7,596 nucleotides of DNA, taken from an uncultured Lachnospiraceae bacterium. Lineage in GTDB: Bacteria; Bacillota_A; Clostridia; Lachnospirales; Lachnospiraceae. The DNA lies in assembly GCA_946630765.1 (NCBI GenBank), contig CAMOZF010000081.1, positions 1-7,596 on the forward strand, written 5' to 3'. Below, piece by piece: positions 7,548 through 7,596 of this stretch. The notes below the pieces were generated by a model. It saw only the letters and a list, made by a program, of their open reading frames with translations. It ran no database searches and was not told the DNA's origin. Made by a program: the position numbers and the translations under genes. Within the stretch, counting starts at the first letter, position 1, and each line of letters starts with the position of its first letter.

Positions 7548-7578
7548 CCCACCCGCTTCGCTCGGTATGGCGCAAGAC

Positions 7579-7593
7579 GAAATCAAAGATTTC
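7579..7593. repeat. Inverted repeat at right edge, possibly half of a longer hairpin
   Basis: GAAATC (7579-7584) and GATTTC (7588-7593) are perfectly complementary around a 3-nt AAA spacer. The flanking left arm GGCGCAAGAC (7569-7578) could pair with GTCTTGCGCC, and the window ends in TGT, whose last two bases fit the start of such an arm after one bulged T. The short dyad is visible; the extension is a guess. Confidence 0.45.
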
Positions 7594-7596
7594 TGT

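Larger units (their letters stand above)
7506..7596 (-). other. Leader of the deacetylase-like gene, with dyads; no gene seen
   Basis: These 91 bases hold the ribosome binding site (GAGG, about 7512-7515), an AT-rich stretch (7519-7530) that could contain a -10 element but has no matching -35, a perfect 12-bp palindrome GGGATCGATCCC (7536-7547) followed by a C run, and a small hairpin near the right edge. On the minus strand one frame stays open from the edge to a TAA near 7522, but the 23 or so codons resemble no family I know, so I do not call a gene end. Confidence 0.5.

Noticed and set aside
7536..7562. tRNA T-arm-like sequence (GGGATCGATCCC)
   Set aside because: The loop does not fit TTCRANY with a 5-bp stem, and no anticodon or D arm is present.
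7522..7596. C-terminal end of an upstream minus-strand gene
   Set aside because: One frame is open to a TAA near 7522, but only about 23 codons are visible and the predicted peptide resembles nothing known; the dyads suggest non-coding DNA.

Overview
The window carries five protein genes, all on the minus strand. Transcription runs from high to low coordinates: a membrane-anchored polysaccharide deacetylase-like protein, pth (peptidyl-tRNA hydrolase), mfd (transcription-repair coupling factor), an exported foldase-like lipoprotein, and the 5' end of ileS (isoleucyl-tRNA synthetase), which is cut by the left edge. No CDS is supported on the plus strand. I saw no tRNA, rRNA, CRISPR array or insertion sequence.

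The organism looks like a low-to-mid-GC-lineage Gram-positive of class Clostridia, most likely a Lachnospiraceae-type anaerobe with a fairly GC-rich genome. This is inferred from strong purine-rich Shine-Dalgarno sites, the pth-mfd-foldase gene order familiar from Firmicutes, a type 2 (eukaryote-like) IleRS, and a lipobox foldase. The genus cannot be fixed from this window.

Layout by position: 1-434 is the ileS N-terminus; 435-520 is a spacer with a strong inverted repeat that may be a terminator; 521-1678 is the foldase-like lipoprotein; 1679-1753 is a spacer with part of a well-formed sigma-A-type promoter; 1754-5272 is mfd; 5273-5842 is pth, whose stop codon abuts the mfd GTG start; 5843-5876 is a short spacer; 5877-7505 is the deacetylase-like protein; 7506-7596 is its leader, with a 12-bp palindrome and what may be half of a larger hairpin cut by the right edge.

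The pth-mfd pair is housekeeping: Pth recycles peptidyl-tRNAs from aborted translation, and Mfd removes RNA polymerase stalled at DNA lesions and recruits excision repair. The foldase-like and deacetylase-like proteins act outside the membrane, in secretion and probably envelope polysaccharide modification. The close spacing suggests one transcription unit from the deacetylase through mfd, with a second promoter near the mfd stop for the foldase. I found no convincing evidence of a new multi-gene system. The most unusual parts are the divergent catalytic motifs of the deacetylase-like protein, the degenerate prolyl-isomerase domain of the lipoprotein, and the non-coding dyads at the two spacers and the right edge.
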